A stretch of DNA of 64,000 bases. Source: Limnobacter alexandrii. GTDB taxonomy: Bacteria; Pseudomonadota; Gammaproteobacteria; Burkholderiales; Burkholderiaceae_B. The stretch is taken from contig NZ_SWKN01000013.1 of assembly GCF_005871185.1 (NCBI RefSeq), forward strand, positions 1-64,000, written 5' to 3'. The notes beneath the pieces are model-generated. The model was given only the letters and a program-made list of their open reading frames with translations. It was not told the DNA's origin and ran no database searches. The position numbers were made by a program, and so were the translations under genes. Shown here in pieces: positions 38,362 to 49,014 of the stretch (the first letter of the stretch is position 1; every line of letters starts with the position of its first letter).

Positions 38362-40059
38362 TTAATCGGCTTTTGTCGCGCTCAGAATTTCCTCAATGCT
38401 GGTAATGCCCAATCGAACTTTGGCAAGGCCTGATTCACTCATGCTGGCAATGCCCTCTTGGCGTGCCTGGCGCTCCATGTCAAGGGCGGAAGCGCTTGAA
38501 ATAATGAGTTCCTGCATGGTCTCGGACACGGGCAACACCTCATAAATCCCGGTGCGACCTGAGTATCCTGTGCCATTGCAGGCATCACAGCCAACCGCGC
38601 AGAAGGGTGTCCAATCCTCTTGGGGGACTTCCTTCAACAAACCGGAATTGGTCAAGGCTTGAAGCCCAAGTGGGTGTGGGGATTTGCAATTGCACAGTTT
38701 ACGCACCAGTCGCTGCGCGATGATCAGGCTGACTGAGGAGGCAATGTTGAATGTTTCAACGCCCATGTTTTTCAGGCGAATAATGGACGACACGGCATCG
38801 TTTGTGTGCAAGGTAGACAATACCTTGTGCCCTGTTTGTGAGGCCTTGATTGAAATATCTGCTGTTTCAAGATCACGTATTTCGCCCACCATGATTACAT
38901 CGGGATCCTGACGAAGCAAGGCACGCAGGGCCTTTGCAAAGGTCAGGCCAATTCGTTCGTTGATGTTGACCTGGTTGATTCCTGGCAGGTTGATTTCTGC
39001 AGGATCTTCCACGGTACTGATGTTGATGGAATCATCGTTTAGCATTTGCAGAAAGGTGTACAGCGACACGGTTTTGCCGCTGCCAGTGGGGCCTGTAACC
39101 AAAATCATGCCATGTGGTTTCGCCAAGGCTTTCTCCACAGCCGCGCGCTGGGTGTTGTCAAATCCCAGTTGCTCCAGTTTTAACAGTGATTTGCTGGAGT
39201 CGAGCAAACGCATCACAATTTTTTCACCAAACAAGGTGGGCAGGGTGCTGACCCGGAAGTCGATTTTTCGCTCGTCTGCCCCCAAGGTAAGGCGAATGCG
39301 GCCGTCTTGAGGTATCCGTGTTTCCGTCGTGTTCAAGCGGCTCATGATCTTGATTCGAGCTGCAATCTTTGATTTGGCCGCCAGGGGTGGCTGAGAAGTT
39401 TCCTGAAGCACACCGTCAATACGAAATCGAACCCGATAGCTTTTCTCGTAGGGTTCAAAGTGAATGTCGGATGCACCTTTCTTCAGGGCATCGTTGAGCA
39501 CCCGTTGAACGAAGCGCACAATTGGCGCATCGTCCACGTCTGGCGAAACTTCTTCGTTGTTTGAGTTGCCCGCATCAGATTCAACCTCGGTCAGCAAGCC
39601 CTCGTCCATGCCCTGGGACGGGTCGTTTTTCTCAATCCTGTTCAGTAGTTTGTCGTATTCAACCACCACGGGTTCTACCTGCAGTTGGGTGCGAAATTTC
39701 AGTTGTTGAATGGTGCTCAGGTCGGTGGGGTCGGCCATGGCCACGCTTAGCGAGCCATGTCGGCGATTCAGTACAAAGGCTTCCAGTCCTTTTTCAGCTT
39801 GAACCAAATCTGTTTCAAGCCCCTCGCGGGAATCATCAAACTGGCTCAGGTCGAGCAAAGGGTAACCAAAATGTTGGGAAACGGTACTGGCCAGTAGCTC
39901 GGCGCTCACCAATCGGTTGTTCACAATCCACTCAGCCACTGAGCGGCCTTGTGCTTCCTCGGCGGTCAGCTGCTCCACTTGGGCGTTGTCCAGAATTCCT
40001 TTGGCGGTCAGTGCCCGTATAAGCCCGGAGCTTTTGACAATTGCACTACTGATGCTCAT
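38362..40059 (-). CDS. pilB: Type IV pilus assembly ATPase
   Basis: Hexameric extension ATPase. It has an N-terminal MshEN-type domain (about residues 1-140), then an acidic linker (150-178). The ATPase core has Walker A GPTGSGKT at 323-330, the Asp box, Walker B with VGEIRDLETADI, and the His box. A CxC/CxxC zinc site (CNCKSP and CDACNGTG) lies in the C-terminal region, as in PilB and GspE. Length of 565 is standard. A 107-bp gap separates it from ispB, so it may have its own promoter. Confidence 0.95.
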   Translation of the reverse strand: MSISSAIVKSSGLIRALTAKGILDNAQVEQLTAEEAQGRSVAEWIVNNRLVSAELLASTVSQHFGYPLLDLSQFDDSREGLETDLVQAEKGLEAFVLNRRHGSLSVAMADPTDLSTIQQLKFRTQLQVEPVVVEYDKLLNRIEKNDPSQGMDEGLLTEVESDAGNSNNEEVSPDVDDAPIVRFVQRVLNDALKKGASDIHFEPYEKSYRVRFRIDGVLQETSQPPLAAKSKIAARIKIMSRLNTTETRIPQDGRIRLTLGADERKIDFRVSTLPTLFGEKIVMRLLDSSKSLLKLEQLGFDNTQRAAVEKALAKPHGMILVTGPTGSGKTVSLYTFLQMLNDDSINISTVEDPAEINLPGINQVNINERIGLTFAKALRALLRQDPDVIMVGEIRDLETADISIKASQTGHKVLSTLHTNDAVSSIIRLKNMGVETFNIASSVSLIIAQRLVRKLCNCKSPHPLGLQALTNSGLLKEVPQEDWTPFCAVGCDACNGTGYSGRTGIYEVLPVSETMQELIISSASALDMERQARQEGIASMSESGLAKVRLGITSIEEILSATKAD

Positions 40060-40166
40060 AGATCAAGGTCCTTGAAGGTGAACGGTTTGGATCAACAGCG
40101 GTATTGCCCAACTATGCGTATTCAGTATGTACTTATCAATCACCTAGGCGGATGTTTTTGTGCCAG

Positions 40167-41159
40167 TCAGGTGTTGCGATTCACCGCAACGTCGCACAAC
40201 AGGGTCAGCGCTTCGGTGTACGGGTTCGGTGCCAAGGTGCCCAATCGGATTTTGGCTGATTCGGCCAGCGCAAGTGCTTTGTCCCGGGTGTACTTCAGCG
40301 AACCGGTTTGTTCAATGCTTGTCATGATGGCGCTGACATCCTGGGTGCCGCCGTTGGCGATGGCATCCCGAATTTGAGCCTGGACCAGTGGCGCGGCATG
40401 TTGCATGGCGTGAATCAGGGGCAGGGTGGGTTTGCCTTCGCGAAGATCGTCTCCCACATTTTTACCCAAAGCTGCACTTTCACCAGCGTAATCCAGTACA
40501 TCATCGATCAACTGAAAAGCACTGCCCACCTCGGCGCCAAAGCGCCCTAGGTTGGCGATGGATTCCCTGCTTTGGCCAGTCACAATACCCGCTAGCCGGC
40601 AAGAAGCTTCAAACAGCTTGGCGGTTTTGAAGTCGATAACCTGCATGTACCGGGTTTCGGTCACATCCGGGTCTTTGCAGTTCAGCAACTGGAGTACCTC
40701 ACCCTCAGCAATGGTGTTGGTGGCCTCCGAGAGCACGTCCATCACGTCCATCAAGCCAATTTTGACCATCATTTGAAACGAGCGGGAGTACAGGAAATCG
40801 CCCACCAGCACGGCTGCCGAGTTCCCGTATTCCGCATTCGCGGTCAGGCGGCCACGGCGCATGTCGGATTCGTCAACCACATCATCATGCAGCAAGGTGG
40901 CAGTGTGAATGAATTCAACAATTGCTGCCAATTCAATGGCTTGTGACATTTGCTGGGGGTTGGCACCCAGGGCGCGGGCTGTCAGAATAACCAATGCAGG
41001 ACGCAACCGCTTTCCGCCGGCGTTGATGATGTAGTCGCTGATTTGATTGATCAGGCTGACCTCGGAATGCAGGCTGGTGCGAATGACTTGATCAAGTTGT
41101 TGCATGTCGGCTGCAATCGGCAGCAACACGCTTTTCACACTGGGCGCAGGGCTAGGCAT
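40167..41159 (-). CDS. ispB: Octaprenyl (polyprenyl) diphosphate synthase
   Basis: Trans-prenyltransferase that makes the quinone side chain. The first aspartate-rich motif is DDVVD at residues 92-96 in LLHDDVVDESDMRRG, and the second is IDDVLDYAG near residue 218. GGKRLRPALV near 48-57 is another family mark. It is divergent from rplU, as in E. coli and most proteobacteria. Product chain length cannot be read from the sequence with certainty; C40 is expected for a betaproteobacterium. Confidence 0.92.
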   Translation of the reverse strand: MPSPAPSVKSVLLPIAADMQQLDQVIRTSLHSEVSLINQISDYIINAGGKRLRPALVILTARALGANPQQMSQAIELAAIVEFIHTATLLHDDVVDESDMRRGRLTANAEYGNSAAVLVGDFLYSRSFQMMVKIGLMDVMDVLSEATNTIAEGEVLQLLNCKDPDVTETRYMQVIDFKTAKLFEASCRLAGIVTGQSRESIANLGRFGAEVGSAFQLIDDVLDYAGESAALGKNVGDDLREGKPTLPLIHAMQHAAPLVQAQIRDAIANGGTQDVSAIMTSIEQTGSLKYTRDKALALAESAKIRLGTLAPNPYTEALTLLCDVAVNRNT

Positions 41160-41267
41160 GGGTTTTGAGGCATATGTGGGTTAATTGCGTTGCGCATATT
41201 GTACTTGAGGGTGTTTGCGAAAAGCCCCACAGGGTTTGCAGAATGTACTAACTTTGCGCACAAGGCT

Positions 41268-41296
41268 TTGACATCATTGAATTTTCCGAGCATAAT
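41268..41296 (+). promoter_or_regulatory. Strong sigma-70 promoter of rplU-rpmA
   Basis: TTGACA, 17 bases, CATAAT: a near-perfect sigma-70 promoter about 75 bases before rplU. Transcription should start near 41303, right at the leader hairpin. Confidence 0.78.
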
Positions 41297-41304
41297 TGCG
41301 GGCT

Positions 41305-41322
41305 ATCCGAATTTTTTCGGAT
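41305..41322 (+). promoter_or_regulatory. Hairpin at the start of the rplU leader RNA
   Basis: ATCCGAA and TTCGGAT pair around a TTTT loop, at or next to the predicted transcription start. It may protect the 5' end of the mRNA or serve autoregulation by L21. No known r-protein leader motif was recognised. Confidence 0.45.
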
Positions 41323-41373
41323 TCATATCAATGAAAGTTTGATTAAAGACTTTGGTAAATTTAAGGGTCAACT

Positions 41374-41685
41374 ATGTACGCGGTCATAAAAACCGGTGGT
41401 AAACAATACAAAGTTATCGCTGGTGAAAAACTTAAAGTAGAACAGATACCTGCTGACATTGGCCAAGAAATCTCTCTGGACGAAGTGCTTGCCGTTGGTA
41501 GCGGTGACACCGTAAAAGTGGGTACTCCACTGGTTCAAGGGGCTTCGGTCAAGGCAGTTGTTTTGGCACACGGTCGTCACGACAAAGTGAAGATCTTCAA
41601 GATGCGTCGTCGCAAGCACTATCAAAAGCGTCAAGGCCATCGCCAGAACTACACTCAAATCCAGATCCAAGCCATCAACGCTTGA
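41374..41685 (+). CDS. rplU: 50S ribosomal protein L21
   Basis: L21 binds 23S rRNA in the large subunit. Family marks: [14 protein letters not shown] at the N-terminus and [19 protein letters not shown] in the C-terminal RNA-binding part. Length of 103 is standard. It is preceded by AAGGG and followed after 16 bases by rpmA, with which it is co-transcribed. Confidence 0.98.
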   Translation: MYAVIKTGGKQYKVIAGEKLKVEQIPADIGQEISLDEVLAVGSGDTVKVGTPLVQGASVKAVVLAHGRHDKVKIFKMRRRKHYQKRQGHRQNYTQIQIQAINA

Positions 41686-41701
41686 TAGAGGAGAATGACT
41701 C

Positions 41702-41962
41702 ATGGCAAGTAAGAAAGGCGGCGGCTCTACGCGCAACGGACGTGACTCAGAAGCCAAGCGACTGGGTGTGAAGGTGTTTGGCGGCCAGGCAATTAATGCC
41801 GGCGGCATCATCATTCGCCAACGCGGCACACGTTTTCATGCTGGCGACAACGTCGGCATGGGCAAAGATCACACATTGTTCGCCCTGACTGACGGTCAGG
41901 TGCAGTTCTCAGTGAAGGGCGCCCTGCGCCGCAAAACTGTGAGCGTGGTCAGCGAAGGTTAA
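41702..41962 (+). CDS. rpmA: 50S ribosomal protein L27
   Basis: L27 reaches the peptidyl transferase centre with its N-terminus. It starts directly with [20 protein letters not shown], so there is no Firmicute-type cleaved leader. It continues with [14 protein letters not shown] and [12 protein letters not shown]. Length of 86 is standard. Ribosome binding site AGAGGAG lies upstream, and a terminator follows. Confidence 0.98.
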   Translation: MASKKGGGSTRNGRDSEAKRLGVKVFGGQAINAGGIIIRQRGTRFHAGDNVGMGKDHTLFALTDGQVQFSVKGALRRKTVSVVSEG

Positions 41963-41996
41963 TTCCTTCGGTTGCACCGCACACCGTGCTTGGTCC

Positions 41997-43198
<1,202 letters not shown>

Positions 43199-43203
43199 CT
43201 TCC

Positions 43204-44325
43204 GTGGCAGGGAAATCTCTGGCAAATCAACGTGTAGTGGTGAAAGTAGGCAGCTCGCTTGTGACCAAGGGTGGCAAGGGCGTTGACATGGAGTCCATTC
43301 GTTCCTGGGCAGCGCAAATTGCTGAATTAACCCACCAGGGCTGCGAAGTGGTGCTGGTTTCCTCAGGCGCAATTGCTGAGGGCCTGAAACGTTTGAAGTG
43401 GGCCAAGCGCCCGCGCGAAATTCATGAGCTTCAAGCCGCTGCGGCGGTGGGGCAAATGGGTTTGGTGCACGCCTATGAAATTGGCTTCGCCGAACATGGC
43501 CTGGTGTGTGCGCAGGTGCTGTTGACCCATGCTGATTTGGCCGACCGCGAGCGTTACCTGAATGCGCGGTCCACCCTGTACTCCCTGTTGGGTCACAAAG
43601 TGGTACCCATCATCAATGAAAACGACACCGTGGTCACCGACGAAATTCGATTCGGCGACAACGACACCTTGGGTGCACTGGTCACCAACCTGGTGGAGGC
43701 GGACACATTGGTGATTTTGACCGACCAGGTGGGCCTATTCGATTCAGACCCTCGGAAACGTCCTGACGCAAAGTTCATTCATGAAGAAACTGCAGGCAAT
43801 CCGGAACTTGAAAAAATGGCGGGCGGTGCTGGCAGCAGTGTAGGCACCGGCGGCATGATCACCAAAATTCTCGCGGCCAAGCGCGCTGCGCGCAGCGGCG
43901 CAGCCACGGTGATTGCCAGCGGCCATGAGCCCAATGTGCTGGTGCGTCTGATGAACGGCGAGCCTGTAGGCACCTACCTAAAAGCGCCCTTGGGTCGCTT
44001 GGCGGCGCGAAAGCAATGGATGGCCGACCATTTGAAATTGAAAGGTTCGCTGTTGCTGGATGCCGGTGCTGCCGAGGCCTTGCGCAAGAAAAAAGGCAGC
44101 TTGCTGCCCATTGGTGTAACCGGTTGCCAAGGCAATTTTCAGCGTGGCGATGTTGTGGCCTGCTTAAGCCCAGAAGGCGAGGAAGTGGCGCGCGGCCTCG
44201 TAAATTATGCCGCGGCTGAGGTCAAAAAAATTGCCAAGCAACCGACCAGCGCGATAGAGTCCATCCTTGGTTATCTGGACGAACCTGAGCTGATTCACCG
44301 CGACAACATGGTGGTATTGGCCTGA
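43204..44325 (+). CDS. proB: Glutamate 5-kinase
   Basis: First step of proline synthesis. The amino acid kinase domain (about residues 8-260) has [23 protein letters not shown] and [21 protein letters not shown]-terminal PUA domain (about 280-365) is present, as in E. coli ProB. Length of 373 is standard. It has a GTG start with AGGAG upstream, five bases after obgE. Confidence 0.96.
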   Translation: MAGKSLANQRVVVKVGSSLVTKGGKGVDMESIRSWAAQIAELTHQGCEVVLVSSGAIAEGLKRLKWAKRPREIHELQAAAAVGQMGLVHAYEIGFAEHGLVCAQVLLTHADLADRERYLNARSTLYSLLGHKVVPIINENDTVVTDEIRFGDNDTLGALVTNLVEADTLVILTDQVGLFDSDPRKRPDAKFIHEETAGNPELEKMAGGAGSSVGTGGMITKILAAKRAARSGAATVIASGHEPNVLVRLMNGEPVGTYLKAPLGRLAARKQWMADHLKLKGSLLLDAGAAEALRKKKGSLLPIGVTGCQGNFQRGDVVACLSPEGEEVARGLVNYAAAEVKKIAKQPTSAIESILGYLDEPELIHRDNMVVLA

Positions 44326-44356
44326 CACACACAATTTGCCAAAGAGGAGTGGGCTG

Positions 44357-45214
44357 ATGGAACTGACGATGTGGAGAAACAGCGGGCAGTTTTTTGACTG
44401 GAAAGGTCACTCCATCTTTGTGCAAGACACCGGCGTGGCCAACAAACCAGTGCTGCTGCTGATTCATGGCTTTCCAACTGCCAGCTACGACTTCCATTTG
44501 ATGTGGCCAGAACTGGCTGAATCGCACCGCTTGATTGCCTTTGACATGCTGGGCTATGGCTATTCCGACAAGCCCCGTACCTGGCAGCATTCCATATTTA
44601 ATCAAGCCGACATTGCAGAGGCCTTGCTCAAAAGCAAAGGCATTACAGCATGCACGATGATCACTCACGATGTAGGCGACACCGTGGGGCAGGAAATTCT
44701 GGCTCGTCATGCAGAAGGCAAGCTGGGGTTCAAGCTTGAGCGTGTGGTGATGTTCAATGGCGGGCTTTTCCCGGAAACCCACCGTGCCATTCTGGTACAG
44801 AAGTTGTTGCTAAGCCCGCTGGGTTTTGTGTTTACCCGGCTGATGAAAAAAGAAAAGTTGGCTGCCAGCTTGCGCAGTGTGTGCTCCGCCGGTTTGAGCG
44901 ACGCAGACATTGACGCTGCCTGGACCCTAATGGCCCACAAAAAAGGCAATTTGTGCATGCACCTGTTGATTCAGTACATGCGCGAGCGGCGCGAGAATCG
45001 CGACCGATGGGTGCAGGCTTTGCAGAAGGCTGACATGCCTTTCACCTTGATCGATGGCGTTGAAGACCCCATTTCTGGCGAGCACATGGTGCAACGGTTT
45101 GAAGAGTTGGTGCCCGGCAAGCAAACCATTCGGCTTGCTGGTTTGGGACACTATCCACATCTTGAAGATGCGCCGGCGGTGTTGGCGGTTTTGAAGCCGT
45201 TGCTTGTGCACTAG
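44357..45214 (+). CDS. Alpha/beta hydrolase, MEST-like
   Basis: Alpha/beta-hydrolase fold enzyme of unknown substrate. The oxyanion-hole motif LLIHGFPTASYDF is at about residues 37-49, DMLGYGYSDKP at about 72-82, and the nucleophile elbow reads ITHDVGDTVGQE, which puts an aspartate at the nucleophile position as in haloalkane dehalogenases, epoxide hydrolases and the MEST group. The catalytic His is likely in GLGHYPHLED near the C-terminus. The ATG at 44357 follows GAGGAGT and was chosen over TTG at 44336. It lies 31 bases after proB. Confidence 0.83.
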   Translation: MELTMWRNSGQFFDWKGHSIFVQDTGVANKPVLLLIHGFPTASYDFHLMWPELAESHRLIAFDMLGYGYSDKPRTWQHSIFNQADIAEALLKSKGITACTMITHDVGDTVGQEILARHAEGKLGFKLERVVMFNGGLFPETHRAILVQKLLLSPLGFVFTRLMKKEKLAASLRSVCSAGLSDADIDAAWTLMAHKKGNLCMHLLIQYMRERRENRDRWVQALQKADMPFTLIDGVEDPISGEHMVQRFEELVPGKQTIRLAGLGHYPHLEDAPAVLAVLKPLLVH

Positions 45215-45297
45215 CCTGGTTGTGATTAACTCAGAATAGTGGTTTTTGCTCTGTGTGATCCCTGTTGATACGCTTCGCTTTTTCTCGAGGGGTAGCC

Positions 45298-45858
45298 ATG
45301 TCATATGAGGTGGATTACGCATTTCTTTCCAAATTAGAGGGCGGGTGCAGAACCGGTGGGTACATACCTGATTTGGAAAAAAGTAAAAGTGGGGTAACCG
45401 TTGCGACAGGCTTTGATTTGGGCGCACGTAACGAAGATGATCTGCGTCGTCTAGGTATTCAAGGGACTTTGTTCAAAAAGTTGTCACCTTATCTGGGTTT
45501 AACAAGGCATGATGCTGCAAAGAAACTTGAAAAAGTTCCTTTAAATATTTCGACAACCGAATGTTTATTTATTGATCAGGTGGTTAAAACCCATTATCTG
45601 GTGCAGCTTGCCAACAGGTACAACAACGCGATTTCAAGTAGCGCTGTGAAATTTGAAGACTTAAAGCCCGAGTTTCAAACGGTGATTACCTCAGTATCTT
45701 TTCAGTATGGTTTGGAATTGGCCCGGTCGGCTCCAAAGTTTTGGGCCTCTGTTGTTGGGCAGGATTGGAAAGCCGCTGTCAAAATACTTCGAAACTTTCA
45801 GGATCAATATCCAACGAGAAGGAATAAAGAGGCTGACTTGATGGAGGGGGCGCTTTGA
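45298..45858 (+). CDS. Pesticin-like muramidase (T4 lysozyme fold), candidate secreted effector
   Basis: The whole 186-residue protein resembles the C-terminal lysozyme domain of pesticin. Key residues: catalytic Glu14 in FLSKLEGG, GGYIP at 20-24, and SGVTVATGFDLG (31-42) which supplies Thr34 or Thr37 and Asp40 of the Glu-Asp-Thr type active site. LFKKLSPYLGL also fits the family. There is no signal peptide or membrane anchor, so it needs another route to peptidoglycan. The ATG at 45298 has GAGGGG upstream; the frame from 45265 adds an unconserved leader. It overlaps the downstream lipoprotein by four bases (TTGA). The local sequence looks richer in A and T than the neighbouring housekeeping genes. 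A phage endolysin is the alternative, but no phage genes are near. Confidence 0.72.
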   Translation: MSYEVDYAFLSKLEGGCRTGGYIPDLEKSKSGVTVATGFDLGARNEDDLRRLGIQGTLFKKLSPYLGLTRHDAAKKLEKVPLNISTTECLFIDQVVKTHYLVQLANRYNNAISSSAVKFEDLKPEFQTVITSVSFQYGLELARSAPKFWASVVGQDWKAAVKILRNFQDQYPTRRNKEADLMEGAL

Positions 45859-46487
45859 GAACTCTTCTGCTGTCTTTTTTGCTCGCGCTTGTTGGGTGCT
45901 CAAATGGCATCCCCACCGCAAATGACTATTTATGGCTTGATCCTGAAGTGCGCGAGAAGGTACAAAACTCATCTGAAGAATTACTGATATCCCGGCCTCC
46001 AGTCGAATTTTCGGACGGGATTTCAGCAAGTAATTGTGAGGAGTATTTTCAGCGACAAGGTGAGGTTAGCGAGACTGCCGAGAACTACTCTGCACGCTCC
46101 CATTATTTAATTTGTGACGCGTTGAAGCTGGCCGCCACATGGCCACCAAAGCTCGAGGATAAGCCGATTGAAGAAGACCTGTCTTTGTGTTCGACTTTAA
46201 GTTTGAGTAGTTTCGTACATTCCCTTCGACCACGTATTGAAGCGGATGGCGCTACGCTGACCCAGTTGTTTGGCGAGGAGGCGATCGAGGGAGTGAATAC
46301 CTGTAGTTTCCAAGGAGAGGGTCGAAACTTTGTACTGAATGCGGTTTTGCTTGTTCAGGAAAAGGAAAGACCAAAGCGGATGTGGGTGTGGGTGATCGAT
46401 GAGATACTGGATGCGACATATCGTGCTTACACGCCAGTCTGGTTTATGTTCGATGAGTCCCGAAGTATGTGGATCGCCGATTATTAA
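45855..46487 (+). CDS. Lipoprotein of unknown family, candidate immunity protein for the muramidase
   Basis: I recognise no domain. The first 15 residues are a lipoprotein signal: basic start, leucine-rich core LLLSFLLALVG and Cys15 in LVGCS, followed by Asn at +2 or +3, so outer-membrane anchoring facing the periplasm is likely. The mature part has several cysteines (about residues 60, 87, 112 and 149) that could form disulfides. The TTG start at 45855 is supported by GGAGGGGG directly upstream, inside the muramidase gene, and the TTGA overlap implies translational coupling. Periplasmic location and coupling to a muramidase make it a plausible inhibitor, as in Tse3/Tsi3-type pairs. This role is inference. 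Confidence 0.68.
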   Translation: MRTLLLSFLLALVGCSNGIPTANDYLWLDPEVREKVQNSSEELLISRPPVEFSDGISASNCEEYFQRQGEVSETAENYSARSHYLICDALKLAATWPPKLEDKPIEEDLSLCSTLSLSSFVHSLRPRIEADGATLTQLFGEEAIEGVNTCSFQGEGRNFVLNAVLLVQEKERPKRMWVWVIDEILDATYRAYTPVWFMFDESRSMWIADY

Positions 46488-46521
46488 AAAAAACGCGAAC
46501 CAGGTGGTTCGCGTTTTTTTA
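46486..46521. terminator. Bidirectional terminator between the lipoprotein gene and rppH
   Basis: A nine-base stem (ACGCGAACC with GGTTCGCGT, loop AGGT) is flanked by seven A on the left and seven T on the right, so it can terminate transcription from both sides. It ends the muramidase-lipoprotein operon and overlaps the rppH stop codon. Confidence 0.92.
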
Positions 46522-47079
46522 TGTCGACTCAGGTTTTTCTTGGGTTTCCTCGGCTTTCACGGCAGGTTCCCAGTGGTCGCCCCTTGGCAGTCGCCTTGGG
46601 TCATTTCTGGAAAACAGCAGCTTGGCCAACTCTCCCAATGCTTGTTTGTACACTTCCCTTTTGAAATCAATGACGTTTTCAAGTGGAACCCAATACTCGT
46701 TCCAACGCCAGGCATCAAATTCCGGGTGCTCAGTGGCCCGCAGGCTTACATCACAATCCCGTCCAACCAATTTCAGCAAAAACCAGATTTGTTTCTGGCC
46801 TTTGTAGCTTCCCCGCCATTCCCGTCGAATCCAGTGATCGGGCACGGTGTACCGCAGCCAATTCCTGGTTCTTCCTATAATTTCAACATGTTCTGGCAAC
46901 AAGCCAACTTCTTCGTGGAGTTCCCGGTACATGGCTTGTTCAGGCGATTCACCATGTTTAATCCCGCCCTGCGGAAATTGCCAGGAATGTTCACGAATTC
47001 GCTTACCCCAAAAGACCTGCTTTCGGGAATTGGTCAAAATAATGCCGACGTTGGGACGGTAGCCTTCTTTATCAAGCAT
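46519..47079 (-). CDS. rppH: RNA 5'-pyrophosphohydrolase
   Basis: Nudix enzyme that converts the 5' triphosphate of mRNA to a monophosphate and triggers decay. The Nudix box [17 protein letters not shown] with HEEVGL is at about residues 37-59, preceded by WQFPQGG. It starts [15 protein letters not shown] like known RppH; the reading frame from 47142 adds a leader without support. A C-terminal extension of about 30 charged residues ends the 186-residue protein. It is divergent from proS across 140 bases. Confidence 0.94.
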   Translation of the reverse strand: MLDKEGYRPNVGIILTNSRKQVFWGKRIREHSWQFPQGGIKHGESPEQAMYRELHEEVGLLPEHVEIIGRTRNWLRYTVPDHWIRREWRGSYKGQKQIWFLLKLVGRDCDVSLRATEHPEFDAWRWNEYWVPLENVIDFKREVYKQALGELAKLLFSRNDPRRLPRGDHWEPAVKAEETQEKPEST

Positions 47080-47219
47080 ACGCGCCCCGCAGATTTCTTT
47101 ACAATTCACAGTCATTATAAGCACCAGCCTGCGTTTGTACACCTAGGGTATCCGCGCTGCGGGCGGATAAAAGTACAATCGCAGTTCTAACCAATTCATT
47201 ACTCACGAGTTTTTTGCAA

Positions 47220-48980
47220 ATGCGCGCCACCCAGTTTTTTTTGAATACCCTGAAAGAGGCCCCTTCCGACGCAGAAGTCATCAGCCACCAATTGATGATG
47301 CGGGCAGGCATGATCAAGCGTTTGGCCGGTGGCATTTACACCTACATGCCTGTGGGCCTGCGTTCCATCCGCAAGGTTGAAAACATTGTTCGTGAGGAAA
47401 TGAACCGTGCGGGTGCTCTGGAATTGTTAATGCCGGCTGTACAACCTGCCGAGCTTTGGCAAGAAAGCGGCCGATGGGAAAAGTACGGCCCCGAGCTGCT
47501 GCGCATGAAAGACCGCCACGACCGCGATTACGTGATCGGCCCCACGCACGAAGAGGTGATTACTGATGTGGTGCGCAAGGAAGTGAAAAGCTATCGCCAG
47601 CTGCCGTTGAACCTGTATCAAATCCAGACCAAGTTTCGCGATGAAATTCGCCCACGTTTTGGCGTGATGCGTGGTCGCGAATTCGTGATGAAAGACGCTT
47701 ATTCATTCGACCGTACCCAAGAAGCCGCCCTGAAAACCTACGATGTAATGTACGACGCCTACCGCCGAATTTTCACCCGCCTGGGTTTGAACTTCCGGGC
47801 TGTCAATGCCGATACTGGCTCGATTGGTGGCAACCGCAGCCATGAGTTTCATGTGATTGCCGACACTGGCGAAGATGCGATTGCGTACTGCCCAAATTCG
47901 GATTACGCCGCCAACGTGGAGTTGGCCGAGGCCGTGTGTACGGCCCAACGCCCTGCAGCCGGCAAGGCCATGGAAAAAGTGCATACACCTGGCAATTCCA
48001 CTTGCGAAGCGGTGGCTGCCCAGCTTGGCTTGCCTTTGGCGGCCACGGTGAAAAGCGTGGTGTTTGCCAATGAATACGATGAGAAAGATGAAACCAAAGT
48101 AATCAAGAAGGTACAAATTATATTGGCCCTGGTGCGTGGCGATCACGAAGTGAACGACATCAAGCTGGGTAAGCTGGCTGGTGTTCAAGAGCTGCGCTTG
48201 GCCACCGAAGCAGAAATCGAGGCTGCCTTTGGCACCAAACCTGGCTACCTTGGGCCAGTGGGCCTGAGCAACGAGGTGCGCGTGGTGGCTGACCGCAGCG
48301 TAGCCGCCATGGGTGATTTTGTGTGCGGCGCCAACGCAGCAGACTATCACTACGCAGGTGTGAACTGGGGCCGCGATTTGCCCGAGCCTGAAGTGGCTGA
48401 CATTCGCAACGTGGTAGAGGGCGATGTGTCGCCTGATGGCAAAGGTGTGTTGGCCATGTGCCGTGGCATTGAAGTGGGCCATGTGTTTTACTTGGGCACC
48501 AAGTATTCCGAGGCTTTGCAAGCCAAGTTCCTGGAAGAAAACGGCAAACCCGCAGTGATTGAAATGGGTTGTTACGGTATTGGTGTTACCCGTATTTTGG
48601 GTGCTGCCATTGAGCAGAACTTTGATGATCGCGGCATTATCTGGCCATTGAGCATTGCTCCATTTGAAGTGGTGTTGTGCCCAATTGGTTACAAGAAAAG
48701 TGAAGAAGTAAAGGCCGAGGCCGACAAGCTTTACCAGCAATTGAAAAACGCAGGTGTCGATGTAATGCTGGACGATCGCGATGAACGCCCGGGCGTGATG
48801 TTTGCGGATTGGGAGTTGATTGGTGTGCCGCTGCGGGTTACTTTGGGTGACCGCGGCTTGAAAGAAGGCAAAGTGGAGTTTCAATCTCGCGATGGCAAGG
48901 TGGAAAAACGCGATGTCGAAGTTGGGGAAATTTTTGAGCAGTTGCGCGTTGAGCTTGCCAACAGGCAAGTCAGTTTGTAA
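47220..48980 (+). CDS. proS: Prolyl-tRNA synthetase (bacterial type)
   Basis: Class II synthetase of the long bacterial form: catalytic core, a YbaK-like editing insert (about residues 230-380) that removes mischarged Ala-tRNA, and a C-terminal anticodon-binding domain. Class II motifs are visible in [35 protein letters not shown] and [10 protein letters not shown]. The ATG at 47220 is used; TTG at 47214 is an alternative. Length 586 is usual. It is followed by a lytic transglycosylase gene. Confidence 0.97.
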   Translation: MRATQFFLNTLKEAPSDAEVISHQLMMRAGMIKRLAGGIYTYMPVGLRSIRKVENIVREEMNRAGALELLMPAVQPAELWQESGRWEKYGPELLRMKDRHDRDYVIGPTHEEVITDVVRKEVKSYRQLPLNLYQIQTKFRDEIRPRFGVMRGREFVMKDAYSFDRTQEAALKTYDVMYDAYRRIFTRLGLNFRAVNADTGSIGGNRSHEFHVIADTGEDAIAYCPNSDYAANVELAEAVCTAQRPAAGKAMEKVHTPGNSTCEAVAAQLGLPLAATVKSVVFANEYDEKDETKVIKKVQIILALVRGDHEVNDIKLGKLAGVQELRLATEAEIEAAFGTKPGYLGPVGLSNEVRVVADRSVAAMGDFVCGANAADYHYAGVNWGRDLPEPEVADIRNVVEGDVSPDGKGVLAMCRGIEVGHVFYLGTKYSEALQAKFLEENGKPAVIEMGCYGIGVTRILGAAIEQNFDDRGIIWPLSIAPFEVVLCPIGYKKSEEVKAEADKLYQQLKNAGVDVMLDDRDERPGVMFADWELIGVPLRVTLGDRGLKEGKVEFQSRDGKVEKRDVEVGEIFEQLRVELANRQVSL

Positions 48981-49014
48981 TTCCGCTGCCCGGTCGGCCA
49001 TTCAGGCCTGCCGG

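Noticed and set aside
45298-46487. Prophage lysis cassette
   Set aside because: No holin, spanin, integrase or phage structural genes are nearby, and a pesticin-like lysozyme followed by a lipoprotein and terminator stands alone between housekeeping genes.
47703-49001. Long antisense open frame (432 codons) opposite proS
   Set aside because: Same pattern as above; the plus strand gene is an intact prolyl-tRNA synthetase.
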